A program made the translations under genes and the position numbers. DNA of 64,000 nt, taken from the NCBI GenBank assembly GCA_950097015.1, contig CATNEN010000001.1:10431001-10495000 (forward strand), in the 5' to 3' direction. Source of the DNA: Macrostomum hystrix. Lineage: Eukaryota > Platyhelminthes > Macrostomidae. The notes under the pieces are model-generated. The model ran no database searches. It was not told the DNA's origin and saw only the letters and a program-made list of their open reading frames with translations. Shown here one piece after another: positions 28,391 through 40,162 of this stretch (position 1 is its first letter; every line of letters starts with the position of its first letter).

Positions 28391-28904
28391 GTCTCATCTT
28401 TAGCGAAGGGCAGATTCTGTCAATTTAATCAAGATTAATGTAAATCTTAAGCTAATAAGCTTTCTTGTAGCAGCTTTAGGGCCAGGAGCTAAAGGCACAT
28501 TGTTTCTATGTTGGTTTTGAGCACAGTAACCTCTCCTTACTAATAATTGTTTCACCTTTTCTTTGAGCAAGCAGGTAATTTTAGTGAGAAACTCAAGCTA
28601 ATTGTGCCGAACCAAAAATGCTTGACTAGGATTTTGCACTTTTGTTCATTATCTCAACCGACTAAATCTTGTCGGCGGACATCAAAGAAAAATTCTATTT
28701 TTTGTTTTAATAATCATGCAAAGGTGGATCAGACTAATTAGATTTCTGCTCTGTGAGCAGTCCAAGCTTCTCAGTCTAGACTAGATCAGCGGCAAACTTT
28801 CGTCTAGACGGACCATTCGACTTGGATACAAATACGGTAAATACCTTGTGTGTTCCGCCTGCAGACACAGGTCATGCCCTATTGTTTATTCTATTTAAAG
28901 CATG

Positions 28905-29235
28905 CATAATCTCCAGGTGAGATTCCATTAATTAATGTCTAATCTCCAGGTGAGATTCTATTAATTGATGTTTAATCTCCAGGTGAGATTTCATTAGTTA
29001 TTGTCTAATCTCCAGGTGAGATTTCATTAGTTATTGTCCAATCTCCAGGTGAGATTTCATTAGTTATTGTCTAATCTCCAGGTGAGATTTCATTAGTTAT
29101 TGTCCAATCTCCAGGTGAGATTCCATTAATTAATGTCTAATCTCCAGGTGAGATTCTATTAATTGATGTTTAATCTCCAGGTGAGATTTCATTAGTTATT
29201 TTCTGATCTCCAGGTGAGATTTCATTAATAAATGT
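28905..29235. repeat. ~33-bp minisatellite with the same splice-donor-like core
   Basis: About ten units sharing AATCTCCAGGTGAGATT with the previous array but with a longer spacer (TCATTAGTTATTGTCT). About 500 bp of unique DNA separates the arrays, so a core was re-amplified at a different length. Confidence 0.9.
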
Positions 29236-29239
29236 CTAA

Positions 29240-30573
29240 TCTACAGGTTTTATTTGATCAGCCCACATTTATCATTGGATTTCAAGTTGAAAAATTCTGG
29301 AAAAAAAACATTTCAGCTCTGAAACTCCGGTATATTTTGAATTCAGATTTTGAGATTCGGAGAAATGAGATTTCTGGTTTTAGGTTCATAAGAATTAAGA
29401 TTTCAGGCTGGAAGATTCAGGTAAATGAGACTTCAGGCTCCGAGATTTCTAAGAAATTTTCTGGCTGGGATATTTAGGGAAGTAAGGGTTCAGACTGCGA
29501 GATTCAGGAAAATAAGATTTCAGGCTGAGAGATTCAGGGAAATAAGGGTTCAGGCTGGGAGATTCAGGGAAAGAAGATTTCAGGCTGGGAGATTCAGGGA
29601 AATAAGGGTTCAGGCTGGGAGATTCAGGGAAATAAGGGTTCAGGCTGGGAGATTCAGGGAAAGAAGATTTCAGGCTGGGAGATTCAGGGAAATAAGGGTT
29701 CAGGCTGGGAGATTCAGGGAAATAAGGGTTCAGGCTGGGAGATTCAGGGAAATAAGGGTTCAGGCTGGGAGATTCAGGGAAATAAGGGTTCAGGCTGGGA
29801 GATTCAGGGAAAGAAGATTTCAGGCTGGGAGATTCAGGGAAATAAGGGTTCAGGCTGGGAGATTCAGGGAAATAAGGGTTCAGGCTGGGAGATTCAGGGA
29901 AAGAAGATTTCAGGCTGGGAGATTCAGGGAAATAAGGGTTCAGGCTGGGAGATTCAGGGAAATAAGGGTTCAGGCTGGGAGATTCAGGGAAATAAGCGTT
30001 CAGGCTGGGAGATTCAGGGAAATAAGGGTTCAGGCTGGGAGATTCAGGGAAATAAGGGTTCAGGCTGGGAGATTCAGGGAAAGAAGATTTCAGGCTGGGA
30101 GATTCAGGGAAATGAGGGTTCAGGCTGGGAGATTCAGGGAAATAAGGGTTCAGGCTGGGAGATTCAGGGAAATAAGCGTTCAGGCTGGGAGATTCAGGGA
30201 AATAAGGGTTCAGGCTGGGAGATTCAGGGAAATAAGGGTTCAGGCTGGGAGATTCAGGGAAATAAGGGTTCAGGCTGGGAGATTCAGGGAAATAAGGGTT
30301 CAGGCTGAGAGATTCAGGGAAATAAGGGTTCAGGCTGAGAGATTCAGGGAAATAAGGGTTCAGGCTGGGAGATTCAGGGAAATAAGGGTTCAGGCTGGGA
30401 GATTCAGGGAAATAAGGGTTCAGGCTGGGAGATTCAGGGAAATAAGGGTTCAGGCTGGGAGATTCAGGGAAATATGGGTTCAGGCTGGGAGATTCAGGGA
30501 AATAAGGGTTCAGGCTGGGAGATTCAGGGAAATATGGGTTCAGGCTGGGAGATTCAGGGAAATAAGGGTTCAT
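29240..30573. repeat. 30-bp minisatellite, ~36 regular units plus decayed left edge
   Basis: Regular from about 29480 with unit parts GATTCAGGGAAATAAGG and GTTCAGGCTGGGA; progressively degenerate copies extend left to about 29260. Open on both strands for more than 370 codons because the unit is stop-free; the translations are low-complexity and the start codons are outside any gene context. Confidence 0.93.
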
Positions 30574-30589
30574 ATTTTTCATGTCTAGG

Positions 30590-31147
30590 CTCTAATCCCT
30601 GAAAAGTATAATGATAGATTTAAAAGAGATTTCATTAGACAGACAGCAGAGAAGTTTAATGGCATCCAGGCACTCCCTTAGAGTGTAGACAATACACTTT
30701 AACTCAAATTCAATATCTAATTTCAAGTGTTACGACATACCCAATTTAAAGTGTTTTTTAATAACCATTTTTGTATTAGATTGCGTCTGAATATTTATGA
30801 TTAGAAATCAATTTTCTAGTTTCAGCCAGATCGAGCGGTGCTCCATGAGATGTCTGAAAGTTAAGTGTGCCCGAACTTCAATTCAAATCAACGATTTTTC
30901 CATAAAAAATAATTGTTGAAATATATTCGCAGAAAAGTGTAAGATTTTTCCTTCTTCGAAAAAATTAATCATCTTTTAATTGAACCAAACGGGCCCTGGA
31001 TGGCTAGCGGACAAATTGTATCAATTTGTAGACACACTCATGGGCTAACCAATTATATGAATTTAACTATCGTCTGGGCACCGAATTGATTGTCTCGTCT
31101 CTTGAAAAAGTTTTTAATGCGTTTCTTTTACTAATTGACAGCTTGTC
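30590..31147. other. Upstream region of the metalloproteinase gene
   Basis: AT-rich DNA between the minisatellite and the MMP promoter. Nothing else is recognised. Confidence 0.4.
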
Positions 31148-31155
31148 TATAAATA
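31148..31155 (+). promoter_or_regulatory. TATA box of the MMP gene
   Basis: TATAAATA 91 bp upstream of the MMP start codon, consistent with a ~60-nt leader. Confidence 0.5.
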
Positions 31156-31238
31156 AGAGGCTGATTGCACAGCAAATTGAATCAGCTTTCTCGGAAACCG
31201 AATTCAGTTTAAATAGCTGACTCGAAATAAACAGACAA

Positions 31239-34200
31239 ATGTGTGTACAAACAAGCAAAGTGTCTCTCATTTTGATCCTTAGCTGCTACACCTGTTGCTA
31301 TGCACTGCCGACTCCATCGTTGGTTGCCAACAAAACTAGCGACCTTGACAACAGTAGCAGCGTTGTCATTGTCACGGATGCTGAAACTCGCGAGGCGCTG
31401 GTAAGTCTTGAGCCCTGTTTAACAGTAGGAAGAGCACGGGAGTGTTTCAAATACATACTGCGCACTTCACGACAGCTCCCAAACCGATTGACCGATTTTC
31501 GTGAAAGTCCACCATCTGGATCAAATTTTTCCGCCCTATACGATGAACTAAAGTTCAAAGCAGTCCGATGTCAGCATCGTCGAGATGTTCAGCAATTCTC
31601 GTCGAAGACGCTGGTGACAAGCACAGCTAACATTGGTCAACAGAAAAAAGATAACTTTTGGGTATTTGAAATTCCTCTCGTGGTGTTTCTACTGTTAACC
31701 AGCTTGGCCTATTGTGTCCAGCCACAATAGATGCTGCTGCAGTTCTCAAACTCAACTTTCGAATTTTTGGCTTTCAGATCTACCTAAAAAAGTTTGGCTA
31801 CCTGCAGCTGTCATCACCAGCTGACGGTGGCATCGGCAATGTCACCGAGGCTGACCTGTCGGACGCCGTGGCCAGGTTTCAAACAGTCTACCAGCTTCCA
31901 GTCACTCGCCAACTCAATCCGACCACTTTGAATGCTATGCGCGAGGCCCGGTGTGGAGTTGCCGATAACGACGCGTCCTTAGCAACCTCGCTGTTGCCAC
32001 GGACGCGTCCCAGGCGCAGCGTCCTGCACCGAGAGGAGCTGGCTGACAAGCCGAAGCTGTTTCCAAGTCGCAATGTCACTTGGCACCTGGGCAGTGTTGG
32101 CCGGCTGGATCGCGGTGTGGTGTTCGGCCTGCTGCGCCACGCCTTCGATCGCTGGTCTGAAGTCAGCCCGCTGACCTTCTGGCCAGTGAAGGATGCCAAT
32201 TATCCGGCCGACATTCGGATCGGATTCTTTGGGAGTGAGTCGAACATCAGTTTATCAAGGTGCTGTAGCCTAGTGGTTAGAGCGTCGGACTCACGACTTG
32301 AAGGTCGGGGGTTCGATTCCCGACTCCACTCCACTTCAGCAGCACACTTAACTCTGGATTGCGTCAGTTCACACAGAGCTGTTAAATGGGTGCCAGCATT
32401 AGCTGGTTGATGAGCTAATTGAGGGTGGGTGTGGCGTCCCCACAGTCCATGGACTTATAACTTATCTAAATTATCATTGTCATAATTTTATGGAGAGTTA
32501 AACTTCAGATCGAGAGGTCGGTGGTTCGACTCTCATCGCCTAGGCGATAAAAACGTTTGTCATTGAGAAGGAAACTTAATTCCGCAAATGAAAAAGCTTA
32601 GTAACAGCTTTGAATCATTTCATCAAAATGATCAAATCTAGTTTTAATCGAATTCGGAAATAACCAGACGACAAGCAGGAATTTGATTCGATGCAATAAA
32701 TGAAATCTCATTTACGACCCGCGTCTGAGCTCTAGCCTTGGTCTATAAAAAGAACAGACACCAGGAAAGGATGCACACCGCTAAAGTAGTTGGAGCGGAA
32801 ACTCCTAATTATACCGGATGGTCTAGACTAGGCTGTGATTCCCCACGGAACTCTTGACTATGTATTAGATACATTGTTACTATTATCTTCCCCGCCATGT
32901 TCTCAGTTGAGTCGCCGACATGTTGGCGCCTTCCGGGTTGGCTGGCCACTGCTTTTGCACTGTTGTCTGCTCTTGGAGCTAGAGCTATGTTGAGCACAGC
33001 TGATTCGATGATTCAACTCCCCCGCAACCCAACACGCAGGGAAGCATGAGTCCTGCAGACACGACTTCGACGGACCGGGTGGTGACGCGGCCCACACGCT
33101 GGCAGCCACGAGCATCCACATTGACAGCGAGGAGGTGTTCCAGCTAATTGAAAAAGGTGCCACCGTGGGTCGTCAAGTTCACCTGTTGCGCCTGTTAGTT
33201 CACGAAATTGGACACCTGCTAGGACTGGGCCATTCCGCTCACCGCAGCTCCATCATGCACCCGTCCAGTGTCAGCCTGCCCGCCGTTGCGAGGACTGCGT
33301 CCGTGCAAAGCACCGCGAGGCCCCTGATTGGTCAGGACGAAATCCGACTGGTGCGCGACAGATACGGTGAGGGACTGCCACGGGGAACTAAAATGGGAGA
33401 AACCTGCGGGATGGGATGTGTTAGTTTATCGTCGCATCTCCGCCCGCTCTGTCGCAGGTCCCTGCTCGCCCAGAATCGACGCCATCGTTGACTGGCGTAG
33501 GCTGCCAAACCAGCTGACACCCAGGACCCACATTGTCTCCTGCAGTTCAGTTTGGACCAGAAATCTAGATGGCGGGCCGCGCAGGCTGGACTTCCGGTGG
33601 CGAGGGCTCGACGGACTCAGCAGAGTCGATGCCATCATGCAGGCCGCGACACCGGATGGGCGGAAACTGTTGAGCTTGGCCTTCTCGGGTGAGACCGAGA
33701 CTCTGATGCGCAGTGCTGCGTTATCTGACCCCTGGCTGTAACCGTCTCTCCCTCTACTTCTCTCCCTCTCTACTTCTCTCCCTCTCTACTTCTCTCCCTC
33801 TCTCCCTCTCTCCCTCTCTACTTCTCTCCCTCTCTACTTCTCTCCCTCTCTACTTCTCTCCCTCTCTCATTCTCTCCCTCTCCATCCCTCTCCCTGTATC
33901 CCTCTCATTCGCCCATCATTCGCTACATATCGGCTACCACCCCGCATCCGTCGCAGGCTCCAAATATTTCGTCTTGGACAGCTCAACCGGCCGTCTCATC
34001 GGGAGGCCGGCGGACATTGCAGCGGACTTCAGTCCGAAGCCTGGCCGCGGCCTTGGCTGGCAGATTCCCAGCCCGATTGAGGCAGCCTACTATGACCAGG
34101 ACAGGCGGCTGGCGGTCTTCATTGCCAGAGAATGGGTGAGCAGCTGCTCGATACTCGCAAACCAATATTAGAGAAATAATCTCAACGATCACTATTAGTA

Positions 34201-34673
34201 GTGTCGATGCAAATTTCATTCTCGAGTGATTCAGTTCAGATTCAACACCGTTCTCCCTTGTCCAGGCATTCGAGTACGACCTCGTGCACCCGAGCGGAGC
34301 ATTGCGCAAGCACAACTGCTGCGAGAGGCGACTCAAACTGTCCCACATGTTCCCGCAGCCTTCCAGCAGTCGGCAGTCGCTGCCGTCTCGCCTGGACGCT
34401 GCCTACTATCGGCTGAGCGACTCCGCCGTGTTCCTCATCTCCGGCAGCGACTTCTGGCGCTACGGAGCTGTCAATCAAACTGACAGCGACTTCGACTTTG
34501 AGTCCGAGCAGATGAGCAATGCCACCATGGGCGACTCTCCTGCGCCAACCGTTGAGAACCCTGAGCAGTCCAGAGTCCTGAGCTACGGTGGCAAAGTGTT
34601 TCATCAGTGGAAAAATCTGTGCGCCGTGGCGGACTCCAAGTGCGACCTGAACAGACAGGTGAAGCGGCAATGA
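31239..34673 (+). CDS. Secreted matrix metalloproteinase with hemopexin domain
   Basis: Six phase-compatible exons: 31239-31400, 31778-32234, 33040-33366, 33458-33688, 33957-34135, 34266-34673, giving 587 aa. In order: signal peptide (SLILILSCYTCC, 1-25); prodomain with peptidoglycan-binding-like helix and cysteine switch ARCGVADND (Cys113); furin-like RPRR (131-134); catalytic domain with structural-zinc/calcium segment HDFDGPGG, zinc site HEIGHLLGLGH (261-271) and Met-turn IMHP; then a hemopexin-like propeller from CSPRIDAIVDW (about 318) to the end, with long inserts and two C-terminal cysteines. No transmembrane or GPI signal, so it should be secreted, activated by furin-type cleavage and act on extracellular matrix (family knowledge). 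Intron 2 holds a SINE; intron 4 is a CT-rich microsatellite where the downstream segmental duplications begin. Confidence 0.9.
32258..32460 (+). mobile_element. tRNA-derived SINE, family 1, in MMP intron 2
   Basis: The best-preserved copy: A-box-like TAGCCTAGTGGTTAGAGCG, perfect B box GGTTCGATTCC, conserved body, and CAGTCCATGGACT at the 3' end. A second tRNA-like B box (GGTGGTTCGACTC) at about 32520 may be another remnant. Confidence 0.8.
33739..33905. repeat. CT-rich microsatellite in MMP intron 4
   Basis: Irregular repeats of CTCCCTCT and CTACTTCT. Homologous tracts lie at the left edge of the partial MMP copy at 43.3 kb, and CCCTCTCATTCGCCC marks the left edge of the copy at 48.7 kb, so this tract is the likely duplication breakpoint. 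Confidence 0.9.
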
Positions 34674-34863
34674 TCTGCAGAATGTGGCAACTTACCTGAG
34701 ACCTACCTCGTCAACTAGTTAATGATTTCATACTTTCGTCATTGGCTCGTTTCACCTTTGAAATTCTCCTTTTTGGAGACTGTTATCAACTGTTCTCATA
34801 TGCGTTTCACAACTCGTTACTAGAATTCATTATTTGAATCTCCTTAAAACACACCTATCACTG

Positions 34864-35066
34864 ATGTCGGATAAAGGATTCATCTGTCAGATAACGGATT
34901 CATCTGTCAGATAAAGGATTCATCTGTCAGATAAAGGATTCATCTGTCAGATAAAGGATTCATCTGTCAGATAAAGGATTCATCTGTCAGATAAAGGATT
35001 CATCTGTCAGATAAAGGATTCATCTGTCAGATAAAGGACTCATCTGTCAGATAAAGGATTCATGTG
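34864..35066. repeat. 20-bp minisatellite, ~10 units (unit A)
   Basis: Repeats of GGATTCATCTGTCAGATAAA; each contains the palindrome ATCTGTCAGAT. The homologous array of unit B (49626-50200) has about three times as many units. Confidence 0.95.
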
Positions 35067-35580
35067 TTAAGACAATCAGAGTGCGGCTTCATTTTTTCAT
35101 TTAGTTTTTTCTCATGAAAGTCATTTTTCTCGAAAACACGGCCCTCAAAAACCGACTGTTTTTGGACTTTGTTTCGCTGAAAAAAATCGCAATTTTTATC
35201 GCATCAAATATAAACAAATTGTTGAGGCAGATTAGCCTACAAAGCAAATTTTAGTTTAAACGACCCCTAAATCATGTTTGTCTGCGAGTACTTGGACCTC
35301 ATTTCTGGCATTTTATGCACCTATTTATATTCCTGTACTCTTATCTGTTTTCTGTTCTCTGTATTCTTAGAAACCTGCCCATTGATTTCGCCAATCCACA
35401 ATGAACGAGACCTTCTTACCTTCTTAAGCTTTAATAAATGAGCACAGCTGTTTTTAAATAGGTAGTGAGTAAATAGTTTCACTAAACTGAGTATATTTTA
35501 CTCAAACAATCAAAAGTCAGCCAGCCAACACGATTTGTCAATCAAAATCTAATAGAAAACACTTTATTCGAATAAAAAGA

Positions 35581-35756
35581 ATTTATTCGAGTGTCCACTA
35601 CTTTGCTATTCGGCCCTATTTATCTTTATCCTTCATTGATCTTGATCAATGATCAAGATCTTGAATTGATCTTGAATTGATCTTGAATTGATCTTGATCA
35701 ATGAAGGATAAAGATAAATAGGGCCGAATAGCAAAGTAGTGGACACTCGAATAAAT
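35581..35756. repeat. Perfect 61-bp inverted repeat (unit A only)
   Basis: Arms 35581-35641 and 35696-35756 are perfect reverse complements; the 54-bp loop is made of TTGATCTTGAA-type repeats. Unit B keeps only the right arm (about 50690-50750), so the left arm arose in unit A after duplication. Confidence 0.9.
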
Positions 35757-35926
35757 ATTTGTTTAATGAGACACAAACCAGTGCGTGCATAAGAAATGTC
35801 ATGTTTTCAATATTTCATTCTGAATAAAGAATTAGGACATGCCAAGTACCGTGGTCACTACTCATGATAAATATTTGGCAACTCGCCAGTAGCAGAAGTA
35901 ACAAATTAGAAAAAATTAAAAGGGAG

Positions 35927-36185
35927 ATTGTTGCCTAGTGGTTATTGCACAGGGCTTCTAGGCAAGAGGTCCGCAGTTCGATTTTCAGACAAAGGGAAGA
36001 GTTTGTGTACCTAACTCTCTATCAGTTTACCCAGCTGTAGCATTAGTGTGAGCATTGGCTGGTGTAGAAACTTTGGTGGTTTGTTGGCTTCCCCAGTCCA
36101 TGGACTGACTGATGTACGCAGCACTTGGCTACAACGCTCAATAGCTGCGGCTGTGACTGCCTGTACATCTGGACCGATGGGATAG
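35927..36185 (+). mobile_element. tRNA-derived SINE, family 1 (unit A)
   Basis: Head TTGCCTAGTGGTTATTGCAC, B-box-like AGTTCGATTTTC, body and CAGTCCATGGACTGA, followed by about 70 bp more. The same insertion is present in unit B, so it predates the duplication. Confidence 0.7.
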
Positions 36186-36503
36186 GTGTCAATTTGTGGG
36201 TTTTAACTTTGAAAAGGTCTTCACAAAATAAGCTAATAGAGAAACTACTAAATAAAATGAAAAAAATGAAGACATCATTATTTTTGCTAAAGCTAATGAA
36301 CCAAACACTACATAAAGATGGGACAACAAAAATTTGACATTAGGGCGGTACGCTTTCTTAAAAACGAGCGAAAAGTTACTTTATATATATTTTTAGATTT
36401 CGTGTTCCTAACGTCAAAGTTTATTGTCTTCTAATTTTCAATAATTTCACCGTGTAAAACTCTGAGATAACTCTAGCGGCATAGCTCGAGCCTTGAATTC
36501 AAC

Positions 36504-39500
36504 CTATTTAGGAAGTTTCGGGTCCCTGATGACTTCGGAATAGCCATTTTGAGTGACTTCCATCTGTGAGCAGACAACCATCAGAAACGAGAACCACAGG
36601 CCAATCGTGCGAATTTCCGTCTTCCATTTTCCTTCGGACTGTTCATCGTGGCTGGTCAGATCGGGGTGGACGAGCAGCGACTCGCAACGAACCCGCACAA
36701 TGGCTGCCGCGTTTTGGGCAAGCTCTTTGAGCGTACTGGAATTTTTGTCTTGGGATTCAACGAATTTATTCATTCCTTCAATTATTTTGTCATCGATAGC
36801 TTGGGCCGGTACCCTCACTACTGTAAAGACTTTATGCTCTCGCCCTTCAAAAACCTTTTTTAGACGATCGAATGCCTCCTTTGGATCCTCGAACTCCAAC
36901 GCGCACCTAGTTATTGGTATTGGCTCTTGTTCCTCGGTTGAGTTCCAAATGTCAAAATAGGGTTTCGAAGCTTGGCACCACCTTTTGTCGTACCGTTTTC
37001 CAGATATCATCGGCACCAGCGGTTGCGCATATATCTTTTTGAGCACATTGAATTTTCGATATTTCTCTGTAACAACGGCACTGAAGCGACCATTGAGCAA
37101 AGAATAGAAGTACCAGAAAATACCGTCTCTGGGCATGAGATTCATCTTGAGTTCTACGCTGCTCAGGTCCAGATGAAGACTAGTGTCTCCGATGTGTAGT
37201 TTTGTAGTAGACTCGGGTAAGGATGTGTTGGTTTCCTTAATCTTTTCTTCAAAGTCTTCAGTGCCTCCATTTCTACACCAAAGGCCCATCAGGAACACAA
37301 ACCACACGCCTGCGGCATTCAGGTGTGAGCGAAACGCACCAAAGTGCTTACTAGTCAGCCTGCTGAACTCGGGACTCACCAGGAAGGCTTCCAATCGGCC
37401 TCTGACGACGGCTGCCGCATTTTTCATCAGGTAGGAGGCAAAATCGTCTCTTAGCTCTGATTGCTTGAGCAGCATTCCCAAACCTGCCACAACTTTAAAG
37501 TAGTCTGCTTCTGTAACAGGTGCACCTTCTATTTGAAGCACGTAGTTTTTCCCGTCTGCGTGTGCCTTGTAAGGAAAATCATCGAAAATCTCGCTTAGCC
37601 GATCGAAAACTTGCTTCTCCCGCCATTTGTACATTGTGTGCAGGCGCCTGCAGACTTCTTCCTGGCGGATAACTTTTGTAGTTTTTTTAGCGTTTTCTGG
37701 ACTCAGACCTAGTTCACTGCAATGCTCTATCGCGCTGACTTCAATGCGATCAGGTGGATTATTAAATGGGTTCTCGCCATCTTTGCCCCAAATGTCGTGC
37801 AGGTCATAAGGCCGGCTGGCCAAGTAGCGCATGTCGTAGCCTCCATCAAGCCTCACTTGAGGAACCAAGCGTCGAGCGTATTTGTTCTTCACATCTTCAT
37901 ATGAGTAGTCATTCAGACCGGCCTTCAGACCGGCCTTCTGAAGCAGCGAGTGAAAGTAGTGCAGGATTTGCTCTCTCGGCAACTGATAGGTGGGCAGGTA
38001 GGGCTCCACTGTTGGTTCGCCATCGAGACCATCAATGCGAACATTGTAAGTCATGATTCCCGGCTCAATGCCTGTGGCTAGCATCAGTTGTTTTTCTTTT
38101 TCGTCTGCTCCTGCAATTAATGTAAAACTTAACTTTTCTTTTCGCCAAGTCAAAAGCTGATCGCCGCTCAGTAAAAGCTTCACAAGTTTCACTTCACAAG
38201 TGAATTTAACATGCGATTTTTTTGCCTCTAGCTCATTTTTTACTGACATGTTTGCCCCGTTACTCACAGTAACATATAGCGTCTCGTCTTGCTCAAGTGG
38301 ACTTTGTAACGCAATCTGGTAGTTCAGCTCGTTCGAGCTCGTCAGTGTCACTTTTACAGTCAGTAAATCAAATTTATGCTTAATGATGTTGCTATTGGCA
38401 AAATCAGAACGCTTTAGAGACCGTGTTTCTAATTTATTTTTGACGTCAACCTGTTTTCGAATTTCCACGTGATAATGAATCACATGAATAAAATCTATAC
38501 CAATGGATTTGGTTTCGAAGAAAATTTTCTGTTTTAATTTAGTCTCTCCGATCGCGTTATTACACCAGTGTTGCCTTATTTTTAGGCCTTCCTTATTTTC
38601 TTCGATCAGGCGAACATCAAAGTTCAATATTGCAGGAATTAATACGTCTGCCACTGGTTCTGCCGCTTGTTCGGAAAAGTCAATCCAAACGAGAAAAATA
38701 GTGTAGTGTCGAAACTTCTTGTAGCTTTTCAGTTTCAACTGTGGTTTAACTGTAACTTTCTGTTGATCCAAACGATCGTCAGATTTTTTGACGTGAAAAG
38801 AAAGAGCGTCCTTGTCCAAAGGCCGAAGGACAAGTTCCTTTCTGTTTGCGTTCTGACACAGACGCATCTTAAACTCTGTGCTCAAAAGTTTTTTTGCCCA
38901 TTTAGACTTTTGAGGCTTGTCTTCGCTATCCTTTGTCACTTCTATTTTAGCCCCATCAGCTGATTTAAGCAGCAAACGTACAGGCATCACGGGAAAGTAT
39001 GTTACGCTTGACTTTTTTTTCTCGTCTTTCTCGACTTTAAGAATGAATTCGGTGATGCTTAGTGATTCCTCAGGCAAAACCAGGGTGTCCTCAAGGATAG
39101 TGATTATTGAATTTGATTTGGTCTCATGACAATTGACCTTTTCTGTTATTTTGAATTCTTTGGGTGTCTGCTTCTCGTCAAAATTCACATTCATGCTTTT
39201 GCTGCTCCAGAGGTCTGAGTCTTTTTTTCGTTCGAGCCGTGACTTCTTGCCGTCGATCTCAAAACAAATGTGTCTGTCCCTTTCATCTCCTTGGTCCTCA
39301 TGTTTGTTTTCCAATGACGCCAATACAAGAATCGAAAACGGGACCCCTTTCTGAAACGTGAGTTTTTGTGTGTTTTTTATCTTTTCTGTTTCTATTTGCT
39401 TTTCATAAAGAAATATGAATGTTAAATTATCAGGTAATTATTTTTATGCTAATTGTAGCCTACGAAATATTTTAGACCACACAAAAATTACTTGAGAATC

Positions 39501-39975
39501 ACATATCCAGTCTACCAGATTTACGGTTAAATACGCGGGTAATAATTAAATTGTTCAATTTTGTGATACCTAATCAAATAACACCAAGTATGAAAAGTTA
39601 TTACTTGCCTCTAATGAAATCATTTCCCGTTTGACTTCTTTTAGTAAACTGAAATTGTGGCTATAGCAGACCACAGATACAAAAACAACTAAGAGCTACG
39701 TATGTCACTCACTAAAAAGCTTTTGCCTACGCCTTTCAGTAGTACAACTTAATTTGCGTCGTTGCTTATTACTTATTGTTGCTATAATCTAAAATGTATT
39801 TTTGTGTTCTTTGCCTGTTCAACTTGAGCAAAAAGGTGCAAAAAGGTAAATATCACTGAGCACTAAAAGTTTTTTATTAGGAAAGCTCACGAGACTCCCT
39901 AAACTACTATTTTTTAATAATGCATCATTGAAAACAGGATAAAGGACTCACATTGTTGCTCGAAGCCTGAGCCAT
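36504..39975 (-). CDS. Family member A: two-module protein of an unrecognised family
   Basis: Exon 1 (39975-39952) encodes MAQASSNN and ends at GTGAGT; exon 2 (39350-36504, acceptor TTTCAG|AAA) is one open frame, giving 956 aa. Residues 1 to about 430 form a Lys/Glu-rich, beta-strand-rich region without signal peptide or clear membrane span. From GIEPGIMTYNV onward lie two ~245-aa modules, each with PYDLHDIWG (or YFDIW), a C-x-LEF-like segment, NAAA-hV-R-x-R near residues 648 and 883, and a hydrophobic WFxFLM helix. No known domain recognised and no catalytic motif evident; intracellular location is inferred. Compared with member B, a third module is missing: CAA CAG has become AAA TAG and homology stops about 25 bp later. 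Expressed truncated protein or young pseudogene cannot be told apart. Confidence 0.72.
39351..39951 (-). other. Intron 1 of family member A
   Basis: 600-bp AT-rich intron with donor AAT|GTGAGT and acceptor TTTCAG. No repeats or genes seen in it. Confidence 0.6.
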
Positions 39976-40115
39976 GACTCCGCTGGCTCAGCGTTGGCTC
40001 CTTTAAGGCACTCTCCGCGGGCGCGTTGTCCTGCAGGAGCAACCGGCTGATGGGTGACAGGTGTTACAACCTGACAGTGGGTGTGAATACAGATTAGAGG
40101 GCCTGATTATTTTAG

Positions 40116-40123
40116 CATTTATA
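40116..40123 (-). promoter_or_regulatory. TATA-like box upstream of family member A
   Basis: TATAAATG on the minus strand, about 140 bp before the start codon. The 39976-40160 region is partly conserved in front of exon 1 of member B (57902-58110), including CAACCGGCTGATGGGTGACA, suggesting shared promoter or leader sequence. Confidence 0.35.
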
Positions 40124-40162
40124 TCTGCATCGAGAATGCTCTCAGTCTGTCTTAAAAAAGCC

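Noticed and set aside
29425-30588. 377- and 387-codon frames on opposite strands
   Set aside because: Low-complexity translations of the same minisatellite with no start context, splice sites or domain.
32275-32330. A tRNA gene in MMP intron 2
   Set aside because: Promoter boxes are good but the segment recurs with a conserved 3' body at several loci, so it is a SINE head.
34242-34673. 142-codon minus-strand frame over MMP exon 6 (also at 49045-49473)
   Set aside because: Antisense of a high-GC coding exon; the sense frame has splice sites and hemopexin features.
34864-35066. CRISPR-like array of short direct repeats
   Set aside because: Units are contiguous without unique spacers, in a eukaryotic context with no cas genes; the same holds for all arrays here.
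37183-39361. Many plus-strand frames of 60-98 codons over the family genes, repeated at 53-55 kb
   Set aside because: They are antisense shadows of the long exon 2 frames and recur only because the loci are duplicates.
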